Shown one piece after another: positions 1 through 19,069 of a stretch of DNA of 64,000 bases. A program made the translations under genes and the position numbers. The stretch is from Hypomesus transpacificus. Taxonomy: Eukaryota; Chordata; Actinopteri; Osmeriformes; Osmeridae. The stretch lies in the NCBI RefSeq assembly GCF_021917145.1, contig NC_061070.1, positions 10,574,078-10,638,077 of the forward strand, read 5' to 3'. Numbering within the stretch: position 1 is the first letter of the stretch; the number at the start of each line of letters is the position of its first letter. The notes beneath the pieces are model-generated. The model made no database searches and was not told where the DNA came from. It saw only the letters and a list, made by a program, of their open reading frames with translations.

Positions 1-3000
1 GAACAGATTTTATCATCGGAAAATACTTTTTTTCTAGTCTTGTTGATTAACAACATGCCTACTTCTTCTCTAAAGGGAATTTAAATAGTTTTGAGTCTTA
101 GTTCTTTTATTCTCCCATTGTTAAATATTCTGATTGTCAAAGCTATCATAGCAAATGTTGAAGATGGAGTATACTCTTTGGATGAGAATCCCCTTTAAAA
201 TGTGCACTTTTAGTGTTTTATATTTTGTATTGCTTGATTTTTTTTTAAGCTTCTGCTTGAATTTGTCTTTTCTCTGTTGTTTATGTTGACATATGGGTGC
301 CAACCAGCCTACAACATTTCATGCCTTCATAGTTATTCAATTATGTTGATGTTTATATTAGTCATTCTGGGTCCTGCCAATGGCAATGGCTAAGGAAATT
401 AAGACTAATTCAAAATAGCAAAGGGAAATGATTGTCAGGTTTCAGCACTGAAATGTAGTATTTAACAGGTTGTTTTTTCATGCCTTTTTGATTAAAGGAA
501 TTACATCACACAGATCATTTTTTATCCACTTCTGAAAACATACTTTGGGTTACCCCTCCCTTTGAGAGTTCCTTCCTGCAGGCCTTGCTAAAACAGGTTG
601 CTGTTGTTTTTGGCTAATTGTTTTCTGTTATGTCAAGTTCAAGCTACTTTACAGCACAAAATATCCAGATTTATAGAGAAAGAGGAAGAGCCACATCGTC
701 TAATTCTCTGCCACACTGTTTGAAAATAGCATAAAAAACATTAGTATCACATGGTCTCAAACAGAGACATGAGCCATCAACTCAAATATTAAGGAACGTC
801 CGTGACAATATTTATTTTGTAGGAGTTTGTTCACAACTCTGTACCAGCTACAATATGGCTCATGTTGGAGCCATCAAGTATGCTCTTCCCAGATATGTCT
901 TATCTGATGGGCTTGTCAGAGCTACAATGTGTGCCGTTGATAAACTATGCTGGACAGTTACCAGGGATAAAGGGTTGCTGTGAGAACAGAAGGAGTTTAT
1001 CAAAGAAAACCTCCTGTTTTTACTGCAGTCAAATGAACCACTGTGATTGCAGACTTTAAGCCCCGGCCATGACCAAAACACATTATAAGAATCTAGTGGT
1101 CTTCCTAGTGGACCACTATTTACGTTGTACTCATCATGGACTACAACATTGACTTCACTTCACAGAAATCTAACCCACTCATTTGGGTGTTGTTAAATTT
1201 GAGTGTTGTGTTTATTTCAACTTAAGTGCCATTTATTGTACTTGTAGAAATAGGTAATCTCTTACCTTTCCACTTCAGACCCTGTTTTATCTCTTGTTCT
1301 GCTTCTCACACTGTCTGGAGCTCCTATTATTCACACAGAACTGGGTTTCAAACGATGGGCTTGTCGTGAGAAGACTTTAGGGTCAAAGGTTCCGTAGTAT
1401 CCCTCAAGTTCATCATCTGCCTGAGAAAGGCACACCAGAGAGAGCACCACAGACAGTGGTGTTTAGAAACGACTTGGAGGCTGTATATCTTGGCGAACCA
1501 ATGTAATGATTACAGTCAGAGAAGATCCAGGGTAAAGAGACACATCTGTTTCTCCAAATTCTGTTCTGTTCTTTTGAATTAATACGTTGTGAGCTGATAG
1601 AATAATAAAAGCACATCTGGCTTGGATTGACCGGTGATTTATGCCATTAGATCCGTATCCACCTTTTTTCTCCACTCCCAGATACTTCGTTATCCCTAGA
1701 TGTGGTGGATTCTGAAGCACCTATCCAGCTCTCCTAGATTTTATGTGGTTGAAAATGTACACACATTTCAGTACAAGAGACACAACAGTGGTTTCTTTAT
1801 GTTGCTCTTCTTTCTTCTACATATTACCTTTGCATTCAGATCTTCCCTTGCTGATGATTAATGACACAATCGCTAGACCAACATCTGCTGGTTGCTCTTT
1901 TGGCCTGGTATCTCTATGACATGGTGGTGAGGTCCTCCCACCTCAGTCAACGCTTTTGTCTTCATTTCCTGTCATTGAGAGTGACAGAAACCGATATTGT
2001 TAGGACAGACTGAATGAAAGCAAATAAACAAAAAGCAGACCAGGCCACTCTTGCATCAAGCCTACTCTACCGCCAATGACATGACTCTAAAAAAAAAAAT
2101 ACACACAAACATCTTCAAGGAGGATATCTGATTGGTTGAGTCAAAATAATTTTGTCGGAAGTAATTTCTGGATGGACATAAAAGGGGGAGAATGCTGACT
2201 AATCCGAAAATGAACCACTTAAGGGCAATTAGCTACAGGCTCTGGGAAGATCAGAGAAGATTGCTGCTGACATGTTTTGATTGTGTTTCCTTCCTTAACA
2301 GGAACTTTCATCATTTTCACCCAAAAACCTGTTTATTTGTATTTACTTTCAAAGCTCTGCTTCAATTTGTGAGTTTCCTCTTATTTTTTTTTACTTTGCA
2401 CTAAGCTGACAGGAACTAGGTCAAAGAAAGGGAATGAGGCGTGGCTGCTTTATTTCAGGCTCATGCTCACCCCATGCAGGGATATGACCTCAGTAATTTG
2501 ATTATTGTCTCTGTTTTCATAAATCTTCCCGGCTGCTTTTAATAAATAGCACTGCCAACCCATACAATGGTGTCAGTGTGCTAAGCAAACGTATTAGGCA
2601 TGCATGAAGTAATATGTGGCCGGTTATGACAGCTGAAAGCACTGAGATTTGTTGTTGTTGTCGGATACACATTTAAACCTGAGACCTTGTCGTGTCACTC
2701 AAACATACTCAATTACAACCATGGAAGAGGTCATAATATTGGTAATCCATGACAATAGTTTCTGTATTAATAAATCAAACAATCACAACTCCTTAAAGGA
2801 GTATTTTCTAGATATTGCAACTGTGGTTGATGAATGTAATAAGTGATAAGATAATGCTCATTAGCATGCACTTATGGATAAGTTCAGTGTGTGGTCGCAC
2901 AATCATAAGACATCATTTTGGAGTGTTTTGTATGTCAACAAATTAATCTTACAAAATGAAAGCAAAGGTGTCTCAATCAGTATTTCATTAGACAAATGTA

Positions 3001-3962
3001 GTAAAACCTTATTTCCAGCATTACAGCACACAGTCTACACAAAGTCTCCATCACTGCCATGAAGACTATACTAGTTTACAGTCTATGTTTACTACTCACA
3101 ACACTTATACTTCACAGTGACCACATGACCTCCCTTCCCCTGTAATTGAAGTGTGTTAGACTCAGACTGTGTAAGCCTATACTTACTCTGGCTGAGGCCA
3201 TGACAGAGACTTGTCTTTTAGCCCCTGGATCTGTGATGATGATGACACAGGGTTGGCCTTGAAGTGCTCACAACAAAGACGCAGACAAGTTGTTGCCTGT
3301 ATGTCACATTCTTCTGACTTTTGGTCAAGTAAAAATAACAATGTGAGCAGAGTCGAACAATTGGTCTTTGATGAAAGTCACAGTTAGATGCATTGGAAGG
3401 GACTAGGATTAATTCAATTTTGATTGAACAATTCTGAACATTCTGAATGAATGTTATTTTACAAGATTTAAGGATACATTTTAAGAAAACACCTTGAGCA
3501 CTTGTTTTATATCTCCTCCTAATGTCCAATAGTAATATATTCAAATACATCTAATACAGTCAGTTTCAGTAAGATTGCTACAACCTGTGCTACACAGACA
3601 GAAGGCTTCAATGGAGGAAGTGGGTTAATGGGTCGTTTCCATATGTTTACAGCCAGCAGAGTCTCTGTGATAACCTCCCAGATAACCCAGGCATACTTCA
3701 CTCACACCCCCCAACGAGTGAACCCAAGTCCTGCACGTGCAGAACCCAACAAAGGATTGTTTCAAATACGTACTAACGGAAACAGCAGCCCCTTGGATCT
3801 GTGCGCTAAGTGCTGCTAGGTCATCCTAAGTTTACGTATTGTTCTTGATTGTTATCATTGGTGCGACCCACTGAAGCGATACTGTATGAATGTAAGGTGT
3901 GAACTGGATGGTTGTGTATTGTCAGATAGTTTACAGTAGCAATGGCATACTTGTGTCTGACC
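1..3962. other. AT-rich intergenic DNA, no gene supported
   Basis: I read both strands and found only short open frames with no recognisable family, no paired splice sites around a conserved reading frame and no RNA gene. The sequence is AT-rich with a few short homopolymers. It may hold the far 3' or 5' flank of a neighbour outside the window, but nothing here shows that. Confidence 0.6.
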
Positions 3963-4561
3963 CAGGGGCGTTGTTAGATATAACGCTCTACTGGTGCACA
4001 GGCCCCTATTCATATCCCTTTTTTTTCTTCCAAACTGGCTGCGCACAATGCACTACTTGGCTATAGAAATTCCCCTTGCTTAACCCAATATACAACAGTT
4101 CAGGGACGCAAGTTTGATATCAGCTTTGGCAGGGACATCAACAGTTAATGCGAGCGTGCACATTTATTTTGCATTCATTTGAGTGCAAAACAGTTTTTTG
4201 AGCTTCATGTAATATTGTTTTTATGTTTTAGTCAAAATAAGAGGATCGGTAGGCCTATCATTTAGAAACTACCTAAATTCTGACTTGTGTGCAGAGTCTG
4301 ACACCTGAACTTCTGCGTGCGTTCTGCAGTGGCTATTTGGCAAGCTCAGAACAGTGCCCTGACATTGAATTCTGCAGCCATCGGCATGTGATTTTACAAG
4401 TGTTGATTAGGATACTGCGTTTATTTTTTCCGGCATTATCAATCTAAATGAATGCACTGCACAAAAAAAATCTTTATTAAACTCAAACTAGATTTGACTG
4501 GGGCACAGCAGATTCATCATTGGGCACGTGCCCTAGTAAAAAGGGTTTAACAACGCCCCTG
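3963..4561. mobile_element. hAT-like non-autonomous DNA transposon (~0.6 kb MITE)
   Basis: The ends are a perfect 14-bp inverted repeat: CAGGGGCGTTGTTA at 3963-3976 and its reverse complement at 4548-4561. The flanking 8-mers are gtctgacc (3955-3962) and gtcttact (4562-4569), agreeing at 6 of 8 positions, which fits a decayed 8-bp target duplication. A CAGGGGCG-type end with an 8-bp duplication is typical of hAT elements. The interior has no transposase reading frame, so the copy must have been mobilised in trans. Family assignment rests on termini only. Confidence 0.72.
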
Positions 4562-7237
4562 GTCTTACTCCGTGCCCTTAAAGGTTCGGAGACTGCCTGT
4601 TACAATGAATCATTCAAAGTCTTTCAAACTAAAACATCCATATTTACAGTTCTTTAACCTAGATCAGGAAATTCACTCGTTTGATTTTAGTTAATGAATG
4701 TTTTCCTAGTTATGCTGAATGGAGATTGACAGATAAGTTACTGTATTTCCTGACCCTCTTTCATAAACAGTATGCTGTTTGCACAGTGCAGAAGCATGTC
4801 TAATCTCATAACTTTAAGTACACATGCCCACCCATATTTGCAGTGGGAATACATAAGCCATTGTTGTCAATTGCCATTGTGTGACTCTCATGTAGTAGGT
4901 TAGCTTTACACCAAGTCACTATTATTGTGCAATGTATTTTTTGTACTGTATACACAAATCTAAGTCAAATAATGTGTTACAGTGATGTGTTTTTGTGCTT
5001 TTATTTCTTTATTTTATTGTTTTGCTTGAGGTCTGTTTGGCTTCAGTGAAGACGAGGATCTTGTGTTTCTAAAATAAGATGTCATAATAAAGCACATTTA
5101 CAAAAACAGACTTCACTGTTTTGCATTAGCTAGGCCATGAGCCCCTAAACAGGACTTATTTAATCTTACGTGACAATGATAATTCTGCAGAGGAGTGAGT
5201 TTTCTATTCTTGCTCACACTATCCGTTACTCCACCTTGATACCGTCAACTTCACGGGGGCTTTACCCAGGATTGATCATCTCACTGACTCAGGTTCTTAA
5301 AAAGTACTGATAACAACCACCTATACAAAACTTGAAGCCCAGAAACCCTGCTTTAGCCAGCTAAGCTAGTGAAAAGCGATTAGTTTGATTGTACAGATGG
5401 GTGGTACATCAGTCAGTTCAGTTCATTCACACTTTGTCTTTTTCCCTCTTTATTATTCTACTCTTCCCTTCACATATTCACACTTCAAATGATGTGGCAC
5501 AGGAACTACAACTATCCACTAATACCCTTTATGACTGCATAGAATCAAAGAGCGCTAACTGAAGTTTCATAACATCTTATTATAATTACTTAACTTCAAT
5601 TTTCAAAATGATTGAGAAATTCAAAACCCCCTATTTGATCAATTGAAAATGCATCTACATGGAAAACTGTATTGTTTGGATTGATGGAGTGAATAGTTTT
5701 AGCATTTTAGCAGCATGGGCAGTCAAAATTGACAAAAAGCTCCCCAAAAATATTGACCTTTATTTCCATCTTGTGGCAAAAGGGTAATATTACATTATGG
5801 GAGCATTACCAAAACCTTTTGCTGGAAAATGAATAAAAATGTTTGCCACTATTGGTGTCTTTTGACAAGGTTTCTGCACGATTACAATTTAAGATTCAAT
5901 CGTGTCTTCAATTGCTCTATGGTTTTTTTTAGCCTTCACATAGCCTACAAGTAACTGCACTGAAACATTTGGAGTAGCCTACTAGTTTTAATAATTAAGT
6001 ATTTATCCATCTCAAAATTGGTCGACAATGGTTGGTTGCATCTTGAGCGTCAAACCTGAATTTGTTATGGGTTTCATATAATCAATATTCAATACTCTGT
6101 CATATCAAAGTATAATTTGTGTTGTGGTAGGGAAGGGAAAACATTGTTGTCAAGCTTAATCTGCAAGATCCTATCAAGTAGACCTAGGGTGAGACTTGGG
6201 TGGGAGGGTCAATGAATTTGTCATTTTAGTAAATCAACATTTGTAGTTTGAAAACTATTTCAATACTTAGTCAAAAGATAAATAAGACAGTACCCGAAAC
6301 TATTTCAATTGTAATAGAAATTTAAATATATAATTTGGTCAGCTCAGCAGCGGTTATATCATCCACTGTTGTTGTGTTCTGAGAAAATTATGTTAAGAAA
6401 GAAGAACTATTCGCCACAATCTCAAAATGTATGTGTGCCTCTTATGTGACATCATCTTATTCCCCTGGGAAACCATTATTAGAGATCACCGTTACCATTA
6501 CGTTTGCTGGGTGTTTTCTACATTTTATAACAATCACACGAAGAAGTTTAAACCAACTCGTTTCGAAACCCTTATTACCCTTATTAAACCCTTAGTACCT
6601 CTTATCGTTGGCTGTAGTGAGATGCAGAGCCCTCAGGTTGTAGGTTGGTTTATCTTCTACAGGCGGGAAATATTAATCAGATGGATTTCAGAACTCGTCT
6701 CACGGGGTTTTTACGTCAGTTCGTGGTTGCATAACTTAGTGATAAGGAAAATGTTTATTCATGTATGTGTTTTTATTGTATACCATTTATATATACAATA
6801 TTTACATATATTCGTCCGATCTTAGTCCTTAAATAGAACATAATATTTTGCCTGTCTGTTGCGCCACAGAAGTTACTTGTACCCCTCAAAGAAATTACAT
6901 GGTTTGATCCTTTTTGGCGCGAAATTGTGAAGCCCCTCCCTCCGCTGCCATACATACCGGTACTCTCGAGTCTGTATCCTACATTGAAACCTGTGTCACG
7001 TTTGGGATTATATAAATTTTTATTCTAGCAAATCGCTATTGTAACAAGATAGTGCCTGTTCTTATAAACCAGTTATCTAGCTAACTTGCTTAGGCTACTG
7101 AAGTTGTTGGTGTTCACTGCACCAACCACATTGCAAATACTTTGCCAACGTTGTCTTTTATAACTCAGTACAGTAGCTACTGGAACTCAGCTGCAGAAGT
7201 TCTATTTCGTGACTACAGTAGCAAAACGTGGTTCATC
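4562..7237. other. Intergenic DNA upstream of hells
   Basis: No coding gene could be supported. An AATAAA at 5086-5091 could be a polyadenylation signal for a transcript entering from the left, but no coding exon was found to go with it. A 132-codon open frame at 6427-6825 resembles no family I know, has no splice or codon-use support and sits in AT-rich DNA; I treat it as chance. The last few hundred bases must contain the hells promoter and 5' UTR, whose start I cannot place. Confidence 0.5.
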
Positions 7238-13697
<6,460 letters not shown>

Positions 13698-14726
13698 GAA
13701 GACATTTAGACATCATCTCAAGACCTTAAGCTAGTACATACGGGGACCAATGAGTGGCTGGGTGTTACAGTAGGGACTGAAACCAACCATCCTGAAACTG
13801 CTGTAGAAACGCATGACAAAATGATCTCATTCAATTGTTATCATTTTGTTTTTGTTTAGGGTTTGAAGTATTATGTTGGGAGATAAATCTTTGCAAGTAA
13901 GATTTCTTAAGAGCAGTTGTTTCATGTTTTTTTTCTTTCATATATACTGCTGTACGCTTTCCCTTTCCTGTTAACATCTAAAACATAGTAAGCTATACTG
14001 TATTTTTGATTAAAAAAACATTCCTTGCACTTTTCTGTAAGGGGAGTTATCTCCTTGCACACTGACCTTGTCCTTCATGTTTTGTAATCACCACATTTTA
14101 GAGAAATAAACTAGGTTTTCAATTAAATGTAGTATTGTTTGTTTTTTGTTATCATAAACCACATACATATTGGACTAAAAGAGAAATAAATGTAATCATT
14201 GCTTCAACGTTTTAAGAATTGTGGTTACTGGAGTAGGTAAGTAAACACTCAATAGCTTAGTCAAAGATGTAGTCTAATGTGTGCTTTGTAAAAGTTAGAC
14301 TGATCCTTTTAATTACAAGCACAGGTCAAGTATTTTGTCTTTGTACAAAGTTGTTGCACCTGTACCTTTGGTAGCCTGTGAACACACCCTTCATTCTCCT
14401 GCAAAGCCTCTAGTGCTCACATGTCCTGTTGGGGTGTGGTCAAAGAGCATTGGCATCTGGCTGGTACCTTTTTCAGTCTCTTCCTAGATCACTGTCTGCG
14501 CTGACGTATTAGTCTGGTCTGAAAGGATTTACTATAGCATTACCTTCGGCTTCTGGAATTAACTTATTTCATCGTCAGAGTTGTATTGCGGTAGGGCAAA
14601 TAGTACTTGTTTTATAACTTAATTTATACTTTTTTAATACAATTTTTTATAGTTAAAAGTAATTACTTCCCTTGTCTACTACAGTATCTGCTTTTAAAGT
14701 TGTAGTCACAAACCTCTAGCTACAGT
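13698..14726. other. hells 3' UTR and hells-calhm3 spacer
   Basis: Starts right after the hells stop. The sequence is AT-rich with no coding potential. An AATAAA at 14105-14110 is a good candidate for the hells polyadenylation signal, implying a 3' UTR of about 430 bp. The remaining ~600 bp must include the calhm3 promoter and 5' UTR; I see no clear core-promoter element. Confidence 0.6.
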
Positions 14727-16540
14727 ATGGATCGTCTGAAGTTAGTCCTGCATTATTTCCAGTCCAACTCAGAGTCCATCTCCAATGGTATCTGTATCAT
14801 ACTAGCCCTGGTCAGTGTTAAGCTGTACACCAGCTTTGACTTCAACTGCCCCTGTATACCTCAATACAACAAACTCTACTCGCTGGGAGTGATGTTTGTC
14901 CCGCCAATCATATTCTTCTTCCTGGGGATCCTGGTGAACCGACACACAGGGGTGATGATGGAGGAGTGGCTGAGGCCCATCGGAAAGAGAGCAAAAAATC
15001 CTGCCGTTGTCAAGTGAGTCCACACTTTTTTGCCCACATGATGCTTACTTGGTGTGAAAATGGTTTGGAAAATAAATGATAGATTGGACGTCACTAGAAT
15101 TGGTTTGGTTTGTAATTTCTAAACTGAACTAGCCTTCCAAATTCTGTTGAGAAAACAAACATAACCTAAACTACATAGTTTTTTAAAAATAATTATATTA
15201 AAGGAACAATATTTATACAGGAGTGCCTTGGAACTAGGGGATTTGATCTTGACAATGATATGGGTCCCTCTGCACAGATACCTCTTCTCTGCCATGATCC
15301 AGAGGGCTTTACTGGCTCCCATGGTGTGGATCCTGGTCACTCTGCTGGATGGCAAGATCTTCATCTGTGCTTTCAGCATGGGTGTGGACCCCATATATTT
15401 CTCTGGTGAGTAGAATCATATACTACCTCTTTTCAACTCCTTTACCAGTCTATGTTCTCTCCTCTTCCGTTCCCTAGGCTTATTTGGGGGTTGTTTGAAA
15501 TGGTTGTGGTGTTCTGGTGTGTGTTTGTGAGACTGTACATACACACAAAAACTTCTAACAACATATGCCGTCATGTGATGTATGCTTTTCCCAGGTATGC
15601 CCAACATCACAGGTCTGGATGTGGTCAAGCTCATGGCCAAGGTCCCCTGCAAGGAAGACATGATCTTTCGAAACAGCACGTTCCGCAAAGCCGTCTCACG
15701 CTACGTCCGTTGTTACTCACAAGTAAGGGCTATGACGTTGTAATATCCTCTTTCACTGTCTGTGTGATATGTTTTCTTAACAACTGCCACAGGTTGTCCA
15801 ACCTGTGCATGATATCTTTTTTACTCTAGTCATTTACAATAAATACCAGCACAGTGATGTCAAGATGTAATATACCTTGTCTTATATCTTATATATAATA
15901 AAATACCAGCTCTTGTCACATATCAGGCTTTGAACATGTTTTCTGTAGAATAGGTTGTCAAGTTACTTTAAGCAGGCTGTCAACTGTCATGGCTGTAACT
16001 AAATCCATGGGTGTGCCGGAGAGACAATTGACACGATGACTGATGGAGTCGGATGAAATACCAACATCTTTTTAACTCTCCTGGCAGGCAATTGGCTGGG
16101 CCATCCTCCTCTTCCTCATTCTCCTGGGTGCGGTGGGGCGTCTCATCAAGCCGTGCTTCAACCACGCCACCTTCCTGCAGACGCGCTACTGGAGCAACTA
16201 CCTGGACGTGGAGCAGAAGCTCTTCGACGAGACCTGCGTGCTGCACGCTCGGGACTTTGCCCGCAAGTGCGTGGTGCAGTTCTTCGAGGGGATGCGCGAG
16301 GACACGGTGCTCCGGCTTCCCCTGTCGCCCACCCCGCGCGGTCGGACAGAGAAGTACGAGGAGGAGGATGAGGAGGAGGAGAGACTGCATGGGATTACCA
16401 AGCAGGAGCAGGTGGACCAGCTGTTGTGCAAGTGGTACCTGTGTAAGCCTGAACTGGATGTCACCAAGATGGCCTTCAGGCCCAGAGTGTGCATCACCTG
16501 GGAGGACCACAACGGACGGACCCTCTACTCAGATGTTTAG
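14727..16540 (+). CDS. calhm3: Calcium homeostasis modulator 3 (CALHM3), 4 exons
   Basis: CALHM3 is a four-helix plasma-membrane subunit that with CALHM1 forms the voltage-gated ATP-release channel of taste cells (family knowledge). Coding exons 14727-15013, 15278-15405, 15595-15722 and 16088-16540 give 996 nt, 331 aa (human 344). Exon 1 encodes the N-terminal helix, TM1 and TM2, with the conserved FDFNCPC cysteine pair in the first extracellular loop. Exons 2-3 encode TM3 and the second loop with further cysteines (VPCK, VRCYSQ). Exon 4 has the family RYWSNY...EQKLFDETC stretch, an acidic EEEDEEEE run and a C-terminus ending SDV, close to human TDV. The ISNGIC start and the [10 protein letters not shown] tail fit CALHM3 better than CALHM1. 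calhm2 follows in the same orientation 1.3 kb downstream. Confidence 0.94.
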
Positions 16541-16549
16541 GCTTAGACT

Positions 16550-16553
16550 CTGT

Positions 16554-16586
<33 letters not shown>
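16550..16586. repeat. (TG)n microsatellite
   Basis: An almost pure TG run beginning about ten bases after the calhm3 stop codon, hence in its 3' UTR or immediate flank. It has one internal interruption and is likely polymorphic. Confidence 0.9.
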
Positions 16587-16591
<5 letters not shown>

Positions 16592-17071
16592 ACAGGGTAA
16601 TAGATGGCACTGACAATGATGGTGAAAAACCTGCACTACAGTCAAATCTGAATGTGCCGGGATTTAGCTTGGTTGGTTTTGCATGGTTCTCTTTTCCCAG
16701 TGCTCAACCACATGCATATGAGATGCAAACTCAGATATGTTTTTCTTTATGTGTGCTCTATATTCCTCAAAGAAAATCCTTTGCATTTCTGCTGGGAATT
16801 TCAGGTTTTGAAATACAATGTGATAGTGGAAGACAAATATGTAATATATCAATGACAGATAAATATGTGATTCAAAGGTACTTGAATAATGTTTTTCAGC
16901 CTGGTTATTGTGTCTGAGATGTACATACGCAGAGCAGTAAATTTGCTGAAAGCATCTTGCCTTTTGATCTACAAAGCAAATCATATTGCAAGTTTCTATG
17001 TAGATTAAAATGTATTTTCAATGTTATATTGGTGCATTTATTAAAGGGTTAACTTAGTAGATGTTTGCGCA

Positions 17072-17798
17072 AATATGCTCATTAATTGCCCGTTACATTA
17101 GTACAGTATGTGCTGTAGCTCAGTTCTGTAATATAGCCAGTTGTTCCAGATTAGTTCTGCTTGCCATGGTAGCCGCCATCTTGCTTGGTGACATCACAGA
17201 AACGTGGATCTCCATGAAGTTCAACATATGTTTCCAGTTGGGGCCCTTTTTCCAATGGCTGGAAACTGTGGGCAGTATCATCTACTGAGGACTCACTGCA
17301 CATGCTCAGACCTGCTCAGAGAAAAAACTTCTGAAAACATAGAACCTTTCCTGAAAACAGTGAAGCGAATGCCACCCTCCTTCCTGTTCTTACAAAAGGT
17401 TTTGGTCACAGCATTTCCCGCCGTACTGTCTACTCTTAAAAGTTTTTATTGGGGCTTCCAACTGGTTATGGAAAGTAAGTTTGCATGAGTTATTAAGTGA
17501 TGCCACATTTTTTCCTATTTGCTGTTTCTCTTCCATACTATCTAAGTGTTATGAATGCATGGATTCTGAAGTTATACAGTACGTTTACAAAAGTTATAAT
17601 TGAAAGCATGTTGAAAGCACCCTATTGCATAGTCCTGACCGGAGTTCTGTTAGAAAACGGAATCCATTCATTTATGAAGCAAGAATTCTCTGGCTATCAC
17701 ACATAACAGAGCATACAGTATCTTTCAATAAAATGAAGCATTGACCAACAATAACACACAAAGCTCCTATTCATACATCTTTGTTTTACTTCCTCTAG
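17072..17798 (+). promoter_or_regulatory. Candidate calhm2 promoter and noncoding first exon
   Basis: GCCGCCATCTTG at 17172-17183 matches the YY1 motif that often lies at or just downstream of transcription starts. Further on, a good donor (GAAA followed by GTAAGT at 17474) and an acceptor (tcctctag ending 17798) could join a noncoding first exon to the 17799 exon carrying the calhm2 start codon. This is inference from motifs only; there is no transcript evidence. Confidence 0.3.
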
Positions 17799-17876
17799 AC
17801 TGACTACTCGGCATTCAAGCTACAGGAAAATAAACCCTGCTTCTCCAGAATAAGAATTCCCTATCAGAGGTCCACG

Positions 17877-19069
17877 ATGGCTGCTCTCGTCACAGAGAAT
17901 TTCAAGTTTGTCTCCCTCTTCTTCAAGAGCAAAGATGTGATGATCTTCAATGGTTTGATCGCCCTGGGCACTGTGGCCAGCCAGACCATGTACAACATCT
18001 TCGCTTTCAGCTGCCCATGCTCTTCTGGTCGTAACTACCGCTATGGCCTGGCAGCGCTCGGGGTGCCCGCCCTGGCGTTCTTCCTCATTGGCATGATGAT
18101 AAACAAGAGCATGTGGGACCTGGTGTCCGAGTGCAGGCTCAGAAGGTGCTGGAAGCTGTCGGGGGCGTCGGTCTTTGCACTTTTCGGATCTGTCATCGGG
18201 CGTGCAGCGGTGGCCCCCGTGACGTGGGTGGTGATCTCTCTTCTCAGGGGGGAGGGCTACGTCTGCGCCCTCAGTGAGTTTATTGACCCCACGACCTTGG
18301 AGGGCTTCCCGTCGGGACAGGCGTCAGAGGTCATAGCCACGTTCCCTTGTGAGGGGAGTGTCCCTCCAGAACTACAACACTTCCGGAGTGAAATAGAGCG
18401 TAGGCTGAAGTATGAGTCTCAGGTATGTACTTTCTTTTATAATGGCATATAAATGAAGGAGTATGCATGGAGATCATAAATACTCACATCCACAGTCTCA
18501 CAATTCGGACATAAATGGATCACTGTTTGTCTAAACATGATCTGTTCTGGTACAGGTTGCTTGTAGGCTGCCTGTGTTCAACTGTAGAATTCGACTGTAG
18601 AATCCCCTCCTGGAGGAGTGTCTTGATGGATCGCTATCCGTATCATTTCTCTCAGTTGTTAGGCTGGCTGCTGGTGGCAGCCATGGCGCTGGCTGTGTTC
18701 GCAATGCTGTGCGCAAAGCGCTGCTGCTCTCCCCTGGGCTACCAGCAGGAGGCCTACTGGTCCCAGTTTCGCTCCTGTGAGAACGACCTCTTCCAGCGCA
18801 CGGCCCAGGCGCATGCCCTCCTCCACGCTGCCCAGAGCGTGAAGAGTTTCTTTGGCTTTGTGGCGCTGGAGAAGAACGAGAAAGAGCTGCTCCTGGAGAA
18901 CCAGGCCGCCAACCCTGTCTCTAGTACGGAGTGGAACAGAGTGACTGGAGTCTATCTGTACAGAGAGAAGAATGGGTTGCCTCTTTATAGCAGACTGAAC
19001 AAGTGGGCTCAATATAATGTGGACGACAACACTGAGGAGATGGACAAAGAGATGGACACCCTCAGTTGA
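17877..19069 (+). CDS. calhm2: Calcium homeostasis modulator 2 (CALHM2), 2 coding exons
   Basis: CALHM2 is a large-pore membrane channel linked in mammals to ATP release by glia and to microglial activation (family knowledge). Coding exons 17877-18422 and 18656-19069 sum to 960 nt, 319 aa (human 323). The protein opens MAALVTENFKF and continues SLFFKSKDVMIFNGL, nearly identical to human CALHM2. The CPC cysteine pair in loop 1, the GRAAVAPVTWVVISLLRGE third helix and the ITGVYLYREKNGLPLYSRL tail are all visible. The splice falls between YESQ and LLGWLL, where TM4 begins, as in the human gene. An AATAAA at 19434-19439 is a likely polyadenylation signal. No calhm1-like reading frame lies between this gene and calhm3. 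Confidence 0.95.

Noticed and set aside
6427-6825. 132-codon open frame upstream of hells
   Set aside because: No recognisable domain, AT-rich composition, no splice or promoter support and no known family. This length is expected by chance in 64 kb of AT-rich DNA.
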